A DNA stretch of 64,000 nt, taken from assembly GCA_037043235.1 (NCBI GenBank), contig JAWRVZ010000320.1:207001-271000 (forward strand), given 5' to 3'. Shown here piece after piece: positions 36,691 through 47,619 of the stretch; within the stretch, counting starts at the first letter, position 1, and each line of letters starts with the position of its first letter. Both the position numbers and the translations under genes were made by a program. The stretch comes from Rhodeus uyekii. Its lineage: Eukaryota > Chordata > Actinopteri > Cypriniformes > Acheilognathidae. The notes beneath the pieces are model-generated. The model was not told the origin of the DNA and did no database searches. It saw only the letters and a program-made list of their open reading frames with translations.

Positions 36691-37910
36691 AGGTTGAAGA
36701 GAATATTAACAATTAAATTAAAGCACACAATTAAAAAATGTCTGAATATACAATTTGCTTTACAGTATTTCTGTTTTAAGATTCTAATTATATTTTACCA
36801 GAGATCCTCATTTTCATTATTTTTCATCACCTCGTTGTATTTCTGGCGGGACAGAGGATAAAATTAGACCTCAATAGGTAAAGATGAAAATACAGTTGAT
36901 TTTACACCATTTTTTGTTCCTGACAGTCTATAAACTTCATGTGGGAACTTACAGGCTCCATTTTTTTATGCTCTGCCGAAATGAAGTTTGAAAGAAGAAT
37001 CAAGTGTGTCTCATCTCCATTAATGTGTGTGTGTGTGTTGGTCATCTCTTAAAATATCCCACAGCTGCTGAAACAAGGCCTGAGAGACTGGAACAGTTAA
37101 TGCTGAGGACTGAACTGACACAACTGAACTAAACATGCAAACTAACTCAACATATATGAGGGCACAACAAGACCAGATCATCCAGACATTTGATCTGTGT
37201 GGGATTGAGTCAATCCAAAATATAATATTTCTAATAGACCAGATCATATTGTGACAAAAGCCATTTGTTCAGCCGTTGAAATCATGCGGTTTCTTCAATA
37301 AAAAAAATTATTCATTTAATCCTTTGTATAAAGCTAATAATTTCTTCTCAAACAGAGCTGGATGAGAAAAAACAAGATTAATAGAACGTACTGGTGTCAT
37401 TATTTCCTGTGACGGTGTAAAAATGACTCTCTGTGTGACTCAAAGGCATCTGAGCATCAGTGTCATACATTAACAGCAGCTCTTTCTCATGTTGTGTGTG
37501 AAGAGTTACTCATCTGAATCTGAGAAAACACAAGTGAATGTTAATGAGGCACAGGCTCGTGCGAATATGAGTTCAGATCAGACAGACAGATATATAAAAC
37601 ACTAGAGAACATGAAATCCCAAGTGTTTGTCATAAACATCCACTACATAAAATAATACTTTTCATCAGAACATTAACTGGTAACGGCTCACATATCTGTG
37701 TTTACAATTTAGAGAATGTGTCCAATCCACAAATAATTATTATTTACTGAAAAAAAACAATGTATTAAAAAAACAGTCTAACAAATGTCATACATTTTTT
37801 TTAAAATGTTTTACTTTCGATTAAATGTATTTTGTCTCATAAACAGCAGTGATTATCTTACAATTTCCAGGCATACATTTGTTTTGCTTTGTTAAATCTA
37901 TACAACATAT
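36691..37910. other. Intergenic interval without gene
   Basis: AT-rich with a short (GT)n at 37024-37037. No coding or element boundary recognised. Confidence 0.4.
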
Positions 37911-38189
37911 TGTAATATTGTTACAAATGTTTAAAGGAACTAGGTAATTTAATGTGTTCAAGTGGTTCTAGTTATTAGTCTTGTCACTTTAAGAGGGCGG
38001 GGTTTCAGGCGGGTCTAGATAGAGAGTTGAGTGTAAGGGTTTTAGTGAGAGTGCTCTGGGAAGAGAGTTTACTTGTTTTGTTCTGTTGTGTGCGGCGTGG
38101 ATTGCGGCCAGAACAGCAATCCGTTTGGTTCATAATAAATCTCTGAATAAGAAGAAACCTGTCTAGTTACTAAAAGTAGCAACGCTACA
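37911..38189 (+). repeat. 5' LTR
   Basis: TGTAATATTG...GCTACA, 279 bp, with AATAAA at 38142-38147. It is followed at once by the primer-binding site. Confidence 0.95.
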
Positions 38190-38191
38190 TT

Positions 38192-38209
38192 TGGTGTCAG
38201 AAGTGACGA
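38192..38209 (+). other. Primer-binding-site candidate (tRNA-Leu type)
   Basis: TGGTGTCAGAAGTGACGA begins two bases after the LTR. It resembles the complement of leucine tRNA 3' ends (TGGTGTCAGGAGTG...). The tRNA identity is tentative; position and TGG start support a primer site. Confidence 0.6.
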
Positions 38210-38372
38210 ACTTCAACGCTAGATCCGAGCATTCGCCGGTAAGATGGACTACGGAGCACGGCTGAAAGTGAAACAAGAGAAGCCGGAGGAGATCGTAAGA
38301 GTGAAAGGCGAGTGCTTATGAACACATAGACCGGCGGTAGATCAACGCTGGGGTTCGAGCGATGTGGCCGGC

Positions 38373-39311
38373 ATGGGAGAGGATGACATGTTACGAGCTG
38401 CTGAAGCTGGAGTCGCGCCTCCCTTCGCCCCGCGCAGCGAGTTTGTGCATATTCAAAATGGCGCCGAGACAGCAGCGCATGTGAGACCTGATGCGACGCA
38501 CGCCCACTATGACGTGAGGATGGAGAACGAAAACGAACATGGCGGCACCTACAACGAATACGCCAGAGATTCAAGCACGATTGCTATTAAAACACCACGG
38601 TTCTCTGGTAAAACGGATTGGGAGGCATTCAAAGCCCAGTTTGAACTGTTAGCTGCTGCTGCAGGATGGTCTTAAAATCATAAAGCTTTGCAGTTAGCAC
38701 TGTGTCTCACTGATGATGCATCTGCCTGCCTGTTGTTGTTGAGTCCAGAGGAAAGGAAAGATTATAATGCATTGGTTGGGGCTCTTCATAGACGGTTTGG
38801 ACAATGTAACCAGCCTGTCCTTTTAAGGACAGAATTTCATAACAGACGCAGAAGAATGGGTGAACCCCTCCGCATTTTGGCCAATGACATTGAGTGTCTA
38901 TGTAAGCGTGCCTATGCTGACATGCCACTGTCCGTCCAGAATGAGCTCGCTAGAGACAGATTTATCCAGGCACTCAGTCCACGAGAGCTCTGTGTACAAA
39001 CACAGCTGGCTCACCCCGCCACACTGTGTGAAGCGCTTGAACTGGCTATGGAAAGGGAGATGTTGGGGACTGATGTGGATGAAGTTACTCCAATAGTAAG
39101 AGCTGCGGAAATCACTGAATTACCCCCGGGGGCACCCGCCTGGATGGATAATCATAAAAATGCTGCATTGCTACAGCCAGGCCGCTCCACCTCAGAGCCC
39201 CGCCCACGCCGCCGACCTTCAGTTTGTTGGGGCTGTGGCCAGCCAGGCCATCTGATCAGACATTGTCCTAGGATCAGTCAAATGCAGGGAATCGCCCAGG
39301 GGCCCGTGTAA
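38373..39311 (+). pseudogene. gag of the young Gypsy element, one nonsense codon
   Basis: The first ATG in frame is at 38373. A TAA at 38673-38675 interrupts gag just after LLAAAAGWS; the same frame then continues to 39311. The C-terminus has a zinc knuckle CWGCGQPGHLIRHC (about 39221-39262) after an Arg/Pro-rich linker. The remainder resembles Gypsy capsid (FIQALSPRELCVQTQLAHP). Confidence 0.8.
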
Positions 39312-39379
39312 ACGGGGGGACACGGGCCCGTAAAAATATTTCTCATGTCACACCCCTGGCTGAGGACGGGGGACAGCGG

Positions 39380-41113
39380 GTGGAGGAAGGGGTTATATCG
39401 CGACCTACAGATACTTTTATGGTAGTGGGCTGGTCTTATGTTGGAAATTTCTGCCATATACCCATTGTAGTGGCAGGAGTCACTTGCACAGCTCTTGTTG
39501 ACACTGGCTCAAATGCAACCCTGGTTCGTCCTGACATTCTTCCAGTGGGGACCGCTTTGGAACCGACATCTGCTCGTCTGAAAACTGTGACTGGTGACTT
39601 TGCGCCAATAAAAGGGAAAGGACTCTTCCTGTTTGACATAGGAGGTCTGGCCGTGTCATTTCAGGCGTGGGTGGCCGATGTGCAGGATCCCTGCATTCTG
39701 GGACTGGATTTCTTGAGGGCTGTTGGCTGTGTGCTGGACTTATGTAGAGACTCACTTATCCTCCCTAATGGACGTTCTGTTCCACTGACCCATCCTACTT
39801 CGAACCTGACTCCATTGACCCTGCCGGTGTATTCAGCAGAGACATCCAGGCATGCCCTTGTTGCAGAAAACGCAGCCTTTGGGCCACCACCTAACTCTAT
39901 GAAATCACTGCCCATTTGTTCAAAGTGGTTCACACAGTACAGCTCAGAGTCTAGTCCTGCATCCCTTCCTCCCCTTTCCTCGTCAATGCAGAATGGTTCA
40001 GGCGTGGATGCTGGGATGTGTGATAACGAGAGAGAGGCTCGGATATCAGCGGTGAGGGATATTTGGTCCAAAAATTGTGATGGCTTGAGTGAACAACAAA
40101 AAGGGCGCTTGTGGGAAGTCATGAAGGACTTCAAAGAATTTTTTGCTCTCAATGAGAATGAGGTTGGCCTAACACACTTAGTGCAGCATGTGATTGACAC
40201 AGGGGATGCCCTCCCATTAAGAGTACGGCCACGTCGTCTCCCCCTGGCCCGACAGGAAGCTGCAGATAAGGAGTTGGAGGAAATGCTACAGGCAGGTATA
40301 GTTGAGCCCTCAGAGAGCCCGTGGGCTGCAGCAGTCGTCATGGTGCCGCGGAAAAATAGTTCCAGATGGCGGTTCTGCATAGACTATAGGCAGCTCAACA
40401 AAGTCACAAAAAAAGATTTGTATCCCCTGCCTAGAGTGGATGAGTCCCTTGATTTGGTGGCTGGCTCGTCCTGGTTCTCCACCCTTGACTTGAGGAGTGG
40501 CTACTGGCAAGTGCCATTGTCTCCTGAGTCTGCTCCCAAAACAGCATTCCGCACAAATAGGGGTCTCTGGCAATTCAAGGTCCTTCCATTTGGGCTCTGC
40601 AATGCTCCTGCCACGTTTGAAAGACTCATGGATAAAGTGTTAGTAGGAGTTCCTCGCCGTGAGTGTCTGGTATATCTGGATGATCTCCTAGTACATGGTG
40701 AGTCGTTTGAACAAGCACTTGATTCTCTACGCCGGGTGCTGGGAAGAGTGGCTGCGGCAGGTCTGAAACTGCATCCAGATAAATGCCACTTTATGAAGTG
40801 TGAGGTTGAGTTCCTGGGACACAAGTTGGGGAGAGAAGGCATAGGCACCCTAGATGACAAAATTCACACCATTAGAGACTGGCCAATCCCTACAGACCTT
40901 AGACAACTGAAGAGTTTCCTGGGGCTAGCTTCTTACTATAGGAGGTTTGTAAGGGGGTTCTCATGCATAGGGGCACCGCTCTTCCGCCTCCAGCAGAAAG
41001 ACCATCCTTTTGCCTGGACTGACGAGTGCCAAAAGGCATTTGATACCCTTCGGCAAGCATTGATTGAAGCTCCAGTCCTTGCTCCACCTGACACCTCACT
41101 CCCTTTTTCTTAG
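39380..41113 (+). CDS. pol part 1: protease and reverse transcriptase
   Basis: Protease loop ALVDTGSNATLV lies near 39492-39527. RT shows FCIDYRQLNK, FSTLDLRSGYWQV, FGLCNAPATFERLM, YLDDLLVHGE (about 40672) and FLGLASYYRRF. The frame ends at 41113 after LAPPDTSLPFS, next to a T-run, and RNase H goes on in another frame. Relative to gag the pol frame is shifted and begins near the end of gag. The RT core appears complete. Confidence 0.85.
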   Translation: MEEGVISRPTDTFMVVGWSYVGNFCHIPIVVAGVTCTALVDTGSNATLVRPDILPVGTALEPTSARLKTVTGDFAPIKGKGLFLFDIGGLAVSFQAWVADVQDPCILGLDFLRAVGCVLDLCRDSLILPNGRSVPLTHPTSNLTPLTLPVYSAETSRHALVAENAAFGPPPNSMKSLPICSKWFTQYSSESSPASLPPLSSSMQNGSGVDAGMCDNEREARISAVRDIWSKNCDGLSEQQKGRLWEVMKDFKEFFALNENEVGLTHLVQHVIDTGDALPLRVRPRRLPLARQEAADKELEEMLQAGIVEPSESPWAAAVVMVPRKNSSRWRFCIDYRQLNKVTKKDLYPLPRVDESLDLVAGSSWFSTLDLRSGYWQVPLSPESAPKTAFRTNRGLWQFKVLPFGLCNAPATFERLMDKVLVGVPRRECLVYLDDLLVHGESFEQALDSLRRVLGRVAAAGLKLHPDKCHFMKCEVEFLGHKLGREGIGTLDDKIHTIRDWPIPTDLRQLKSFLGLASYYRRFVRGFSCIGAPLFRLQQKDHPFAWTDECQKAFDTLRQALIEAPVLAPPDTSLPFS

Positions 41114-41589
41114 ATACAGATGCAAGCAACATTGGCATGGGGGCAGTGCTATCCCAGGAAAGACCAGATGGGGAGAAGGTGATAGCGTATTTTAGCAAGG
41201 TCTTTAACAAGAGTGAGAGGCGCTATTGTGTCACCAGACGTGAGCTCCTTGCGGTGGTTATGGCAGTGAGGCATATATGCTCGTTGGTCACGAAGGGACT
41301 GTGGTCCAAATTCAACTCACTGCGGCTGAGTGAGGGAGTATTCCAGCGAGCATGGAGGGAGCCTGCCACTGGGGAAGACAGATGGCAAATGGTAGTGCCC
41401 AAAAATCTGAAGGAAACCGTCTTAGCAGCTTGTCACGGGAGTACGGGGTCTGGACATTTCGGGGTGTCCAAAACACTCCGCCGCCTTCGCCAAGGATTCT
41501 ACTGGGCCCAGCATAGAAGGGATGTGGAGGATTTCTGCCGCAGATGTGATGCTTGTGCAGCCTATAAAGAGTGGCAATGGAGAGGGTAG
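41100..41589 (+). pseudogene. pol part 2: truncated RNase H joined to integrase zinc domain
   Basis: RNase H begins in this frame (DTDASNIGMGAVLSQ, then RRELLAVV and AVRHI) and breaks off at SLVTKGLWSKF. The remaining half of RNase H, with its later catalytic Asp residues, is absent. The text resumes with the spacer WQMVVPKNL and the HHCC domain (CHGSTGSGHFG, CRRCDAC), so several hundred bases were probably deleted. A stop at 41589 marks a frame change into the integrase core. Confidence 0.75.
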
Positions 41590-42653
41590 CTGTGGACATT
41601 ATGGGCCCCTTCCCCATCACAGATAGAGGTAACAGGTTTGTTCTCACTGCTATGGACTACTTTACAAAATGGCCTGAGGCCTATACTATACCAAACCAGG
41701 AAGCGGAGACTGTGTCGGATGCACTGGTGGAGGGGATGTTCAGCAGGTTTGGCATGGCAGAGGTCATCCATAGTGACCAAGGGCGTAATTTTGAATCCAA
41801 GTTGTTTTCGGCCCTGTGTGAACGGCTTGGCATGGAGAAGACATGCACAACGCCCCTTCACCCCCAAAGCGATGGCCTAGTTGAGAGATTTAATAGAACC
41901 TTGGCCCAACAACTAGCCATTCTCACAGCTGACCATCAGAGGGACTGGGATACTCACCTCCCTTTCATTCTCATGGCATACAGATCTGCAGTACAGGACT
42001 CCACACTGTGCACCCCTGCTTTGCTTATGTTGGGGCGTGAGCTTCGGACCCCCCCAGAGTTATTGTTTGGGAAGCCCCCGGACACGCCGGCTGTTCTAGC
42101 TGGACCAGAGTATGCTAGGCAGTTGCAGGATCAGATGGAAACAGCCCATGGGTTTGCTAGGGATCAATTGCAAAAGGCAGGCATGAGACAGAAAAGGAAT
42201 TATGATGTTCGGAGCAAAGGAAGGGACTTTCAGAGTGGTGAGTCAGTTTGGGTGTATAGCCCGAAAAGGAAAAGAGGACGTTCACCAAAGCTTGACTGCC
42301 ATTGGGTGGGCCCTTGCTTGGTTCTAGAGAGGGTGGGAGAGGTAGTGTACAGGGTGAAAATGCCGCCTAGAGGCGGGAAGTTTGCCCTACACCGATATAG
42401 ACTGGCCCCGTACAGAGGTAACTTAACGGTCTCTTTTGAGAAGAGAAATACCAACCATCATGCCTCACAAAACAACACTGACTCTGTGCCTGTGGCCCAC
42501 ACCCCAGTTGTTCACGAGTCCCCTGTCCTAAACACCCATCCCCTGCCAGACTCAGAAATTCAGCCTGTTATGCGGCCAAAGAGACAGAGACGTTGTCCTG
42601 AGTACCTCAAAGACTTTGTTTGCCCCCTCGTGGACAAGGGTCATTCTTATTAA
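41571..42653 (+). CDS. pol part 3: integrase core and C-terminal tail
   Basis: Integrase core with Asp in VAVDIMGPF, Asp in HSDQGRNFES and Glu in VERFNRTLAQ (D,D-35-E pattern). It is followed by an SH3/chromo-like segment (GESVWVYSPKRKRG...WVGPCLVLERVGEVVYRV) and a polar tail ending GHSY. About 360 residues are open. Short overlap with part 2 in a different frame shows a frameshift near 41575. Confidence 0.85.
   Translation: MAMERVAVDIMGPFPITDRGNRFVLTAMDYFTKWPEAYTIPNQEAETVSDALVEGMFSRFGMAEVIHSDQGRNFESKLFSALCERLGMEKTCTTPLHPQSDGLVERFNRTLAQQLAILTADHQRDWDTHLPFILMAYRSAVQDSTLCTPALLMLGRELRTPPELLFGKPPDTPAVLAGPEYARQLQDQMETAHGFARDQLQKAGMRQKRNYDVRSKGRDFQSGESVWVYSPKRKRGRSPKLDCHWVGPCLVLERVGEVVYRVKMPPRGGKFALHRYRLAPYRGNLTVSFEKRNTNHHASQNNTDSVPVAHTPVVHESPVLNTHPLPDSEIQPVMRPKRQRRCPEYLKDFVCPLVDKGHSY

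Positions 42654-42684
<31 letters not shown>
42654..42684 (+). other. 31-base G homopolymer at the polypurine-tract position
   Basis: The pol stop (TAA, 42651-42653) is followed by 31 consecutive G, then CAG and the 3' LTR. Gypsy polypurine tracts sit exactly here and are commonly AAGGGGG-like. The tract appears expanded. Confidence 0.8.
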
Positions 42685-42687
<3 letters not shown>

Positions 42688-42689
<2 letters not shown>

Positions 42690-42967
42690 TAATATCGTTA
42701 CAAATGTTTAAAGGAACTAGGTAATTTAATGTGTTCAAGTGGTTCTAGTTATTAGTCTTGTCACTTTAAGAGGGCGGGGTTTCAGGCGGGTCTAGATAGA
42801 GAGTTGAGTGTAAGGGTTTTAGTGAGAGTGCTCTGGGAAGAGAGTTTACTTGTTTTGTTCTGTTGTGTGCGGCGTGGATTGCGGCCAGAACAGCAATCCG
42901 TTTGGTTCATAATAAAATCTCTGAATAAGAAGAAACCTGTCTAGTTACTAAAAGTAGCAACGCTACA
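42688..42967 (+). repeat. 3' LTR
   Basis: TGTAATATCG...GCTACA, 280 bp, followed by ATAT (42968-42971), matching the ATAT before the 5' LTR (37907-37910). Confidence 0.95.
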
Positions 42968-43019
42968 ATATATACATACATGCATGCATACAAAGTTCTC
43001 TAGAAATAGAGTTCATATT

Positions 43020-43620
43020 TTATCATTTTATAGTTGGAACATTCCATTACTGATCCACTGATTTGGAGCAAAGATTTCTTCTTATCACACATGAAGTCGC
43101 GACAGTGACGTAGTTGTTAATGAAGTGGCAGACAAAAAATAAATAAAAAACTAGTGTTTCCAGTTTTACGAGATTCTCTGTTTCAGTGGAGAGTCTTCAT
43201 GAACATTCATGACTTTCCCGGACATGCAGGTGGAAATTAGAATTTTGTTTCACGCTCCTCCTTGTTTCTAAGCAGGTTTAATGGATTTTATTATTTTTTT
43301 AAAGGTAAATCGTTTCAGTTTTAGCGTGAATTTATGCATAAACTTCAATTGTTTATCGTTTCGTAACCGTTTATAGTTTTTATTAGTTTGCACGTTTTGT
43401 GAAAGCATCTCTGACTGAATGATTGCAGGAATATTCACTTTGTGTAATTTTATAAAACACAGCAAACTTCAACTAGTCCTAAACATTGATTTCATTTTAT
43501 TGTGCTGTTTATTTGTACTTTTTGATCCTTTAAAACTGAAATTAGTAATTGTTATCATTTGATGAATACAATAAATGAAATATAAATGCGTCTGAGGACT
43601 AACAAGTATTTTTATACAGT
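43020..43620. repeat. Duplicated promoter-flank segment, copy 1
   Basis: It shares almost its whole length with 47620-48220 in the same orientation (ACTGATCCACTGATTTGGAG, AAGTGGCAGACAAAAAATAA, GCACGTTTTGTGAAAGC). Part of it (43160-43500) is found inverted at about 45940-46215, directly upstream of the unit C promoter. It contains CATGAACATTCATG (a near-palindrome) and an ISRE-like CTCTGTTTCAGT on the opposite sense. An (AT)n tract follows at 43620-43647. Confidence 0.8.
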
Positions 43621-43672
43621 ATATATATATATATATATATATATATCCTGGTATGATTTTGCACATATAAGC

Positions 43673-44753
43673 TGTCACAGCACAGTTCACCCGGCACTCG
43701 GCACTCTTATTTTGTCTTTTTGGTCACATGTTGTTTTGTTCCAGAACTTTCCGTCATGGTCACTAATTATCACAGGTGTTTGTCTTTTGTTCATTACCAC
43801 TAGTATATTTAGTTCTCCTTCTCCACCTTTCAGTTGTCGGTTGTTGTTTGTGAAAACAACATGTGTGTTTGAACATTGTTAATTTCACTGCTGTTACTAG
43901 TGATGGACAAATGAGGCTTCCTGAACCACTGAGGCTTTCCAGCCCATTGGTTCACCAAAAGGTTCATTTAGCCGAAGCCTCATGAAACAGTGTGTTCTCT
44001 AGTGACACCTGCTGTGCAAAGCATTGTATCGCACACCCATCTATTCATCTTGAGCAACCAAATCGTCATACTGTGGGCACACAATTTTTCTATTGCCTGT
44101 GTATTAAATAAAGTATTTAACTGTGCTTGTATTAACCTATGCACACACAACTCACACAAACACACAACTTTGTGTTAAACTATTCAGTAGTTCTTTGGGT
44201 AAGTGATGACAGTGAATGCCCCAAATGAATGTAAAGACATTATTGTGAGTGCAGTGCTGATTGGGAGCGTAATAGTGCAGTGCTTATGGGACTGGAATTG
44301 TGGAACAACAAACTGCAACAGGGAATGGGAAAAGTTTTTACTGGTTTTTATTTAGAAACAATTTTTTTAACAGTATTTGGACTGAGACGGTTTCTCTTTT
44401 TGGAAACCACCTCTCCAGCCTTAGAAAACACCCTTTCACAGGGCACCGATGATGCTGGACAACATAAGAACGTTTGCACTAGACCAACTTTCTAAGCTTT
44501 CCCTAATACAGTCTAGTCTCATAATAATAATAATAATAATAATAATAGTATTAATAATAACAGCAATTATTTTACCACTAGTATATTTAGTTCTCCTTCT
44601 CCACCTTTCAGTTGTCGGTTGTTGTTTGTGCAAACTACATGTGTGTTTGAACATTATGTTAGTTTCACTGCTGTTACGTCACCCTTGCACTTCTCATTAA
44701 AGTTCCATTGGATTCTTAGTCTTCGTCTTCGTCCTTGCCTGCAACCCGTGACA
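43673..44753 (+). repeat. Solo LTR interrupted by a hAT fragment
   Basis: It starts TGTCACAG and ends CGTGACA; TAAGC flanks both ends (43668-43672, 44754-44758). A 103-base LTR piece (TACCACTAGTATATTTAG... GCTGTTAC) occurs twice, at 43796-43898 and about 44571-44677, on either side of inserted DNA. A poly(A)-signal-like CATTAAAG lies near 44696. Confidence 0.8.
43899..44460 (-). mobile_element. hAT transposon fragment
   Basis: It begins TAGTGATGGACAAATGAGGC, hAT-end-like. At 44350-44450 the minus strand encodes PCERVFSKAGEVVSKKRNRL, the C-terminal dimerisation motif of fish hAT transposases. The rest of the transposase is missing. An (AAT)n run (44521-44548) lies between it and the second LTR piece. 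Confidence 0.7.
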
Positions 44754-45416
44754 TAAGCCAAAGAATTTAAGACTTATTGCGTAAGTAACAAATTTGATGT
44801 TCAAAAGAAATTTATTTAATTATGTATACTGCCAAAGTAATGTTAAAATCATTGTCTTTTTAAATATTTTGGTTGAAAAGTGTGTTTGTTCTGATATAAT
44901 AATATATAGACTTGCACAACTTTTCAAGGGTTTGGTATTAGTAGTTTGTTCACCAAGACAAAAAAAAGCACACAGTTTTGATATATTTTTAAATTTTCTT
45001 TTTCTTGTAATGGCAGAGCTCATTACTCCAGTCTTCAGTATCAAATGATCCTTCAGAAATAATTCTGAAATCATGAGTTTACTGATGAGACTCATCAACA
45101 TACATTTATTATTATCATGTCTAAAAGGGATGTGCTGCTTAATGAAGTGTGAAAACCGATATACAAATTCAGAAGAACAGCATTTATTTAAAATATATTA
45201 TGTAATTCATTGTTTTATTTTATACATTTACTGTCACTTTTGATCAATTTAATGCATTGTTGCTGAATAGAAGTTTACATTTCTTAAGTCATAGTGTTTT
45301 TCCAAACTTTTGTCATGTAAATCTTAAGTAATTAAGATGCCAGAATTTCATAAATGTTTTAACATAGTTCTAACAGTTTAAAGAAGTTTCATTTTTCAGT
45401 ACTGCTGTCACAGTCA
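44754..45416. other. AT-rich interval without gene
   Basis: Nothing supported beyond low-complexity AT-rich DNA. Confidence 0.4.
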
Positions 45417-45750
45417 TGTCATGTGGTTCACTTCCTGTTACCTTCTTTGTACTTCCCGGGTCGTTCCAGTTTTGTCAATCACTCCCCCTCGTTAGTCGTC
45501 CAGCTGTTCCCAATCTCCTCATGTATAAAACCCTTTTGTATTTTCATGTCTTTGTCGATTGTTGATTGTGTTATGTTGAGCTTGCTTGCGGGCGGTCTCC
45601 TTGTTCCATGTCTCCGTGTCCTGAGGTTTTGCACAATAGTGCCGTTTTTGATATTTAAAGTGTTTCCGTTTATTAATAAAAGTGAGTTTCAGTTTAAACC
45701 TGCTGATTCCTCCGTGTTTCTCCGCAACGCACACAACTCCTTGCATGACA
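45417..45750 (+). repeat. LTR, probably solo
   Basis: It starts TGTCATG and ends CATGACA (perfect 7-base inverted ends), with GTATAAAACCC near 45524 and AATAAAAG near 45677. The flanking pentamers (AGTCA, ATTAC) differ, so the target duplication is lost or the edge is imprecise. Confidence 0.6.
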
Positions 45751-45939
45751 ATTACAAGGCAAAAGTGTCTCTAAATGAAGCACAATTAAGAACATGCATG
45801 TTTATGAAATTTTATGACTGAATCTTGAATGAGTGATTGGTGTGCGTCAAAATAGATCATGCACTTGTTTCGATGATCTATCATAGTGTATCATATCATT
45901 CTAATAAAAGACAGTGTTAATGCATCACAAGTTACAACA

Positions 45940-46215
45940 GAAAAGCACAACGAAATGAAATCAATGTATAGGACTAGTTGAAGTTCGCTGTGTTTTATAA
46001 CATTACACAAAGTGAATATTCCTCAATTTAGTCAGGAACAACTGCACACACTAATAAAAACATTATAAACTGTCATGAAACAATAAACAAGTGTAGCCTA
46101 TTTTAGCCATACGTTTCTGCTGAAACTATTTACCTTTATAAAATAATCCATTAAACCTGCTGAGAAACAAGAAGTTTTGGGTAAGTCATGAATATTCATG
46201 TAAGCTCTGCCCACT
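45940..46215. repeat. Inverted copy of the promoter-flank segment
   Basis: Reverse complement of about 43160-43500 and 47730-48070: GACTAGTTGAAGTTCGCTGTG, ACCTTTATAAAATAATCCATTAAACC and GAAACAAG recur in inverse order. It abuts the unit C promoter palindrome. Confidence 0.75.
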
Positions 46216-46225
46216 GAAACAGAAA
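46187..46225 (+). promoter_or_regulatory. Interferon-type promoter of unit C
   Basis: CATGAATATTCATG (46187-46200) is followed by TAAGCTCTGCCCACT and the ISRE core GAAACAGAAA (46216-46225). Order, spacing and sequence match the right half of the unit B promoter. The left ISRE arm of unit B is not evident here. Confidence 0.7.
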
Positions 46226-46269
46226 ACCTCAGAAACCAAAACTCTCTTACCACTCTTAACAATCTCTAA

Positions 46270-46350
46270 CACTGGTTCAGATTGAGCAGTGTTGATCTGT
46301 TTGCCAGAAAGAGTTTAAAATCATCTGGAACCGGAAGGATCCTAAAAACA
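46270..46350 (+). other. Non-coding exon 1 of unit C
   Basis: TTGAGCAGTGTTGATCTGTTTGCCAG...CCTAAAAACA|GTAAGT, nearly identical to exon 1 of unit B, with the donor at 46351. The start is approximate. Confidence 0.6.
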
Positions 46351-46639
46351 GTAAGTAGACTCATGTAACTGAATTATTACCTGAAAGACCAAAAGTATCG
46401 AAAGACAACATACACAATTCCATATTAGTTTTATTTCAGTTAGAATCAAGATTTCAGATCATCACAGATTTAAGCAATACATTTATGAATAGATTAATGT
46501 GCAATATCACACATTATTTTTTTGAAATACCTGAAATTGCTTGATGAACGAGCAAATTATCCATAATCATATTTCTTTGGATTCTTTGTTTCTTCTCTGT
46601 GATTCTGGACTTCCTCATATTTTCATATTTCATAGGTGT

Positions 46640-47083
46640 GGCTGAATAAGATTCTGCTTCTCTTTATGTCAAATAATAATGAATGTGACTCTCATATGAG
46701 GAACCAGTCATTACAGATACTCAACTTTCTTCAAAAGGGTGAGACAAGATTTATGATCAGTAAACTGAGTCTGTATGTCACTGTTTTGTCTATTTGACTG
46801 TTAGAAAAACCAATCAATCATGACTTATGTAAATATATTTTGAATTCATCCTTTGTTAAACAAAAATAGACAGAATTTCAGTTGAATTCATTGCAAAGGT
46901 TTAATACCTGCAATCAGTGTTTGTGGGAAACGCAGTACAAGTAACTCGAGTTACTAATCAATTACCTTTCCAAGTAACTAGTAAAGTAGTTTTCAACAAA
47001 ATATCTGAGTTACTTTTTCAAATAAGTTACGAAAGTTACTTTGTTTTCCATGTATTGTCTGACAACTCCTGTCCTCGTGATCT

Positions 47084-47118
<35 letters not shown>

Positions 47119-47619
47119 TGTGTGATTATAATGATTATTGTAGTTTTAGACTAAATTTGAACATTTATTAATCGCATGGTCACAAAAACAGTTTCATTAT
47201 CTCTCTACATAAATACAATCAGTGAAACGCAAAATCAAAATAATATGCAACAAATTTATAATGTTAAATAAAACAAATATTACAAATAAAACAAAAGCTT
47301 TTTTGTTAAGGGAGAATGAGATTGTAAGTAAATAATGTTTTATCTCTTACTACAAAAATAGGTTTACAATTCAAAAATGTACATTTATGACTATAAAATC
47401 TAAATAGAAAGAAAATTAGCAGGCACTTGGATCCACTTTAACAAACAAACGAACATCTCATGTTTCTGAGCCATTCTGACAAAAGGAACATTATTTATTT
47501 TACTTTGTTTGTGAGGAGAAATCTTTGTTGTATGGACCATATATTTTTTCCAATTTAAATTCACAAGAAATGGAGCTTATTTTTTATGCTTTTATAGTTG
47601 GAAAAGACGAAAAATGATA
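46640..47619. other. Intron 1 of unit C, first part
   Basis: It contains a MITE-like piece rich in AGTAACT/AGTTACT (46930-47045) and a (GT)n tract (47087-47124). No gene. Confidence 0.5.

Larger units (their letters stand above)
37911..42967 (+). mobile_element. Young Ty3/Gypsy LTR retrotransposon with broken frames
   Basis: Two direct LTRs (37911-38189, 42688-42967) differ by one substitution (ATTGTT/ATCGTT) and one A insertion (ATAAATC/ATAAAATC). The element is flanked by ATAT on both sides. Domains run gag-PR-RT-RNase H-IN on the + strand. The LTR identity implies recent insertion, yet gag has a stop, pol has two frame changes, and a piece between RNase H and integrase is missing. Confidence 0.95.
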
